Part shown: in pieces, positions 61,946-64,000 of the stretch
Position numbering within the stretch: the first letter of the stretch is position 1
How the letters are laid out: the number at the start of each line of letters is the position of its first letter
Assembly: GCF_001269655.1 (NCBI RefSeq)
Contig: NZ_LHVE01000012.1
Coordinates: 62,001-126,000, forward strand
Length of the DNA stretch: 64,000 nt
Origin: Pseudomonas thivervalensis
GTDB taxonomy: Bacteria > Pseudomonadota > Gammaproteobacteria > Pseudomonadales > Pseudomonadaceae
Reading direction: 5' to 3'
Program-made: the position numbers and the translations under genes
Notes under the pieces: generated by a model
Seen by the model: the letters and a program-made list of their open reading frames with translations, nothing else
What the model was told of the DNA's origin: nothing
The model's database searches: none

Positions 61946-62569
61946 TCAATGCCCTGTGTGCGTGGAGAACGCAATCGGCGCCGAACGGGCCAGCCCGCCC
62001 CGGCACTTGAGCACGCGCAATTGCGCCGGCCGGGTATCGATGGCGATGCGCAGGGCCGCCGGCGACGGGTTGATGGCCTCCTGGATCGGGCGCCAGGCGA
62101 ATGCCAGGGTCTGGCCGGTTTCCGCCGCTACTTGCAAGCGGCGCAAGGCCCGGTCGTCCGCTTGGCGGGGCCAGCACAGCACCGCGCCACAACTGCCCGA
62201 ACGCAGGCATTGTTCGGTGGCCCACAGGGCCTCACGCTCATCGGCACGGATGATGGACAACTGGCGCAAATCGATGCCCGCGTTCTGCCAGGCCTGGGGA
62301 TAAGGCACGAACGGCGGCGCCACCAACACAATCCGCTCCCCCGCCGCCGACAGCCGCGCCAGGGTCGGCCAGACCAATTGCAACTCGCCCACGCCCGGCG
62401 CGGCGATGAGCAGCTCCGTCAACGCCGCCTCCGGCCAGCCGCCACTGGGCAACGCCGCGTCCAGTGCATCATGGCCGGTGGGTTGCGGGCTGGCAGCCGG
62501 CGGCGCAGGCCGGCCCTTCCAGACCTGGCCGCCATTGAACAGCGTATCCAGCGCAACGACAGCGCCCAT
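61946..62569 (-). CDS. imuA: ImuA, SulA/RecA-like component of the mutasome
   Basis: This 207-residue protein of the ImuA/SulA-like family has the degenerate RecA-like fold start TELLIAAPGVGELQLVWPTLA and the later AFAWRPIQEAINPSPAALRI. It cooperates with ImuB and DnaE2 in damage-induced mutagenesis. The ATG shares one base with the lexA2 stop (TGATG), so it is translationally coupled. Confidence 0.93.
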   Translation of the reverse strand: MGAVVALDTLFNGGQVWKGRPAPPAASPQPTGHDALDAALPSGGWPEAALTELLIAAPGVGELQLVWPTLARLSAAGERIVLVAPPFVPYPQAWQNAGIDLRQLSIIRADEREALWATEQCLRSGSCGAVLCWPRQADDRALRRLQVAAETGQTLAFAWRPIQEAINPSPAALRIAIDTRPAQLRVLKCRGGLARSAPIAFSTHTGH

Positions 62570-63186
62570 CAGCCTTGCCTCACCAAACCACAGAACACGC
62601 CTTCTATCGCCAGGTCCTGGTCGGCCTCGACGATGATCGGTTGGTAGGCCGGGTTGCGCGGCAGCAAACGCACCCGCTCGCCGATGCGCTCGAAACGCTT
62701 GATGGTGACTTCACCGTCCAGGCGCGCCACGACGATCTGGCCGTTGGAAGCCTGGGGCGTACGCTGCACGCCCACCAGATCGCCGTCGAGAATGCCGTCC
62801 TCGATCATCGAATCGCCCTGGACCCGCAGCAGGTAATCCGGCGCCTTGGTGAAAATTGCCGGGTCCAGTATCAGGCGGCTGTGGACCTCGGCATCGGCAC
62901 CAATCGGCAGCCCGGCAGCCACTCGCCCCAACACCGGCACGTCGAGCAACTCGGGCCGTGGCGGCTGGTTCAGCAAGCGAATGCCCCGGGCCTGGTGCGG
63001 ATTGACCTCGATGAAACCGGCTTCGGTCAACGCCAGCACGTGCTTGCGCGCTACGCTGCGAGAGGCAAAACCGAATGCCTCGCTGATTTCAGCGAGGCTG
63101 GGAGGCTGACCCTGATCGGCGATGCGTTCGCGGATGAAAGTCAGGATGGCGGTGCGGCGGGGAGTGAGAGTCGTCATGGAGTACAT
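62569..63186 (-). CDS. lexA2: LexA2 SOS repressor
   Basis: This 205-residue LexA-type repressor has a winged helix (residues 8-70; PSLAEISEAFGFASRSVARKH). The self-cleavage bond is Ala91-Gly92 (RVAAGLPIG), with catalytic Ser126 (GDSMIEDG) and Lys163 (VTIKRF). It represses its own operon lexA2-imuA-imuB-dnaE2 and falls away on DNA damage via RecA. The ATG at 63186 is chosen because GGAAGAG lies six bases upstream; the ATG at 63177 would have the ribosome site too far away. Confidence 0.95.
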   Translation of the reverse strand: MYSMTTLTPRRTAILTFIRERIADQGQPPSLAEISEAFGFASRSVARKHVLALTEAGFIEVNPHQARGIRLLNQPPRPELLDVPVLGRVAAGLPIGADAEVHSRLILDPAIFTKAPDYLLRVQGDSMIEDGILDGDLVGVQRTPQASNGQIVVARLDGEVTIKRFERIGERVRLLPRNPAYQPIIVEADQDLAIEGVFCGLVRQG

Positions 63187-63193
63187 TTGTACT
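63180..63193 (-). promoter_or_regulatory. LexA2 operator overlapping the lexA2 start
   Basis: AGTAC-ATTT-GTACT is a perfect palindrome that matches the LexA2 site described for P. putida (GTAC-N4-GTGC type) and not the classical CTG-N10-CAG box. It covers the end of the ribosome site and the ATG at 63186. Confidence 0.75.
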
Positions 63194-63316
63194 CTTCCAG
63201 GATTTTTCTGACAAGCGCCGCCAGTCAGTTCACCGCTTGGGGCTGCTGCGCAGCCCGGCGGGAGCAATCTCTGGCCACAGGTATCAACACTTTACTTAAG
63301 TGAACAGCAATATCCT

Positions 63317-63405
63317 GTGGGAGCGAGCTTGCTCGCGAAAGCATCAGCACATTCGACATCCATGCAAGCTGACCCACCGCCATCGCGAGCAAGCTCGCTC
63401 CCACA
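63317..63405. repeat. REPIN, TGTGGGAGCGAGC family, between partial REP units
   Basis: TGTGGGAGCGAGCTTGCTCG and its complement span 63317-63405. To the left is a half unit of the GTGGCGAGG family with the arm CTTAAGTGAACAGCA (63240-63310); to the right, at 63452-63472, a degenerate half unit. The 304-base gap upstream of lexA2 thus holds the operator and a nest of REP fragments. Confidence 0.85.
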
Positions 63406-63490
63406 ATTGGATTGGAGTACGACCGCAGAGCCAGGTCGGCTGTAAGGCCGCCTTCGCGAGCAAGCCCCCACAAGGGGATCTGCGGAAAAG

Positions 63491-63763
63491 CTACAACCCC
63501 GCCAGATAAGCCCAAGGAAAAATCCCCCGCTCATGCCCATCACTGAATACCAGTTGCACCCCATACCCCTGGGCATTGACCCCCACCACCCGAACCCGCG
63601 GATCGACCTGAACCGTCAACCCTTGCAGACGAAACGCCCGACACTGCGAACAGGGACATTGCCGGCGTAATTGGGCATGATCCAGGCGCTGTTCACGACC
63701 ACCGGGCCATTCAAGCCTCAACTCCCCTTTGTCCCGGGAATTACCAATCGCCAACGGGCTCAT
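63491..63763 (-). CDS. DUF971 (gamma-butyrobetaine hydroxylase-like N-terminal domain) protein
   Basis: This 90-residue protein has LRLEWPGGREQRLDHAQLRR followed by CPCSQCR, a Cys cluster that may bind zinc or an Fe-S centre, and ends in HERGIFPWAYL. The fold equals the N-terminal domain of gamma-butyrobetaine hydroxylase but no oxygenase domain is present. The ATG overlaps the stop of the upstream HEAT-repeat gene. No link to the betaine island is implied by the domain name alone. Confidence 0.88.
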   Translation of the reverse strand: MSPLAIGNSRDKGELRLEWPGGREQRLDHAQLRRQCPCSQCRAFRLQGLTVQVDPRVRVVGVNAQGYGVQLVFSDGHERGIFPWAYLAGL

Positions 63764-64000
63764 TGCAACTGCCCCAAGGCGATGCGCACGGCTTTGCGCA
63801 CTTCCGGGTCACCATCGTCCCGGGCCGCCTGCAAGGCTGGAATGGCACCGTGATCGTTCAGTTCTCCCAAGGCCAGGGCCGCCTCCTTGCGCAGGTTGCT
63901 GATCCGATGGCCCAGGGTCTCGATCAAGGCCGCCAGTGCCGGGACATAGCGCAAGCGCCCCAGGCTGCGGGTCGCCCGCAAGCGCACTTGCCAATAATCA
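63760..64000 (-). CDS. HEAT-repeat protein, 5' end outside the window
   Basis: The C-terminal 79 residues of a protein with at least two HEAT/PBS-lyase-like repeats are visible (VRLRATRSLGRLRYVPALAA, RKEAALALGELNDHGAIPAL). The frame is open to the window edge (D-Y-W-Q-V-R before it), so a GTG at 63985-63987 is probably internal. The four-base overlap with DUF971 indicates co-expression. Confidence 0.8.
   Translation of the reverse strand, partial: DYWQVRLRATRSLGRLRYVPALAALIETLGHRISNLRKEAALALGELNDHGAIPALQAARDDGDPEVRKAVRIALGQLQ

Noticed and set aside
63491..63763. Part of the betaine island because of the gamma-butyrobetaine-hydroxylase domain name
   Set aside because: Only the DUF971 domain is present, which is widespread and not tied to carnitine; it is also separated by the SOS operon and overlaps a HEAT-repeat gene.

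Overview
The window looks like a chromosomal segment of a fluorescent-group Pseudomonas. The evidence is high GC coding sequence, a gamma-proteobacterial nuo operon with Pseudomonas-type gene fusions and spacing, a lexA2-imuA-imuB-dnaE2 mutagenesis cassette, many LysR and GlxA/AraC regulators, and the two REP/REPIN families (GTGGCGAGGGAGC and TGTGGGAGCGAGC) typical of that group. No rRNA, tRNA, CRISPR array, insertion sequence or phage gene was seen.

Layout. (1) 1-9.9 kb: the distal part of the NADH dehydrogenase I operon, nuoG (5' end missing) to nuoN, closed by a strong terminator. (2) 10-31 kb: a mosaic of small stress and regulatory units separated by REPINs. It holds an orphan ribbon-helix-helix antitoxin with a possible decayed toxin, a hemerythrin behind a sigma-54 promoter, a YcaC-type hydrolase, a YtcJ-type amidohydrolase, a LysR-DoxX-ABM operon, an aryl esterase/chloroperoxidase-type hydrolase, two convergent winged-helix/STAND-ATPase regulators, GlxA regulators, pirin, a LysR/MFS divergent pair and a FliA-driven chemoreceptor. 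(3) 31-54.5 kb: a catabolic island for methylated onium compounds (betaines and possibly DMSP). (4) 54.6-64 kb: a small hypothetical gene, a soluble hybrid histidine kinase, a hexanucleotide microsatellite inside a REP element, the lexA2-imuA-imuB-dnaE2 operon, a DUF971 gene and the end of a HEAT-repeat gene.

How the island could work (inference). A ProVWX-type ABC importer and an orphan betaine-binding protein bring in the substrate. A Rieske oxygenase related to betaine demethylases, and a DgcA/N-methylproline-demethylase-like flavoenzyme with its own EtfBA, would remove N-methyl groups. A class III (glutathione-dependent) formaldehyde dehydrogenase would detoxify the formaldehyde. A FAD oxidoreductase, a DHDPS-family lyase/deaminase and an aldehyde dehydrogenase form a trio like that of hydroxyproline catabolism. 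In the same locus lie a DddP-type M24 enzyme with every DMSP-lyase metal and catalytic residue I can recall, and a DddQ-type cupin with the complete metal-ligand pattern.

The most notable regulatory signal is a bipartite LysR-type operator, ATAAC-N5-GTTAT, then 12 bases after the following C, then (T/A)AAATGT(T/A)GTT. It is repeated before the Rieske operon, the ABC operon and the FAD oxidoreductase operon. A one-mismatch copy of its dyad precedes the orphan binding-protein operon. It ties these units into one regulon, probably under the LysR gene at 34.4-35.3 kb.
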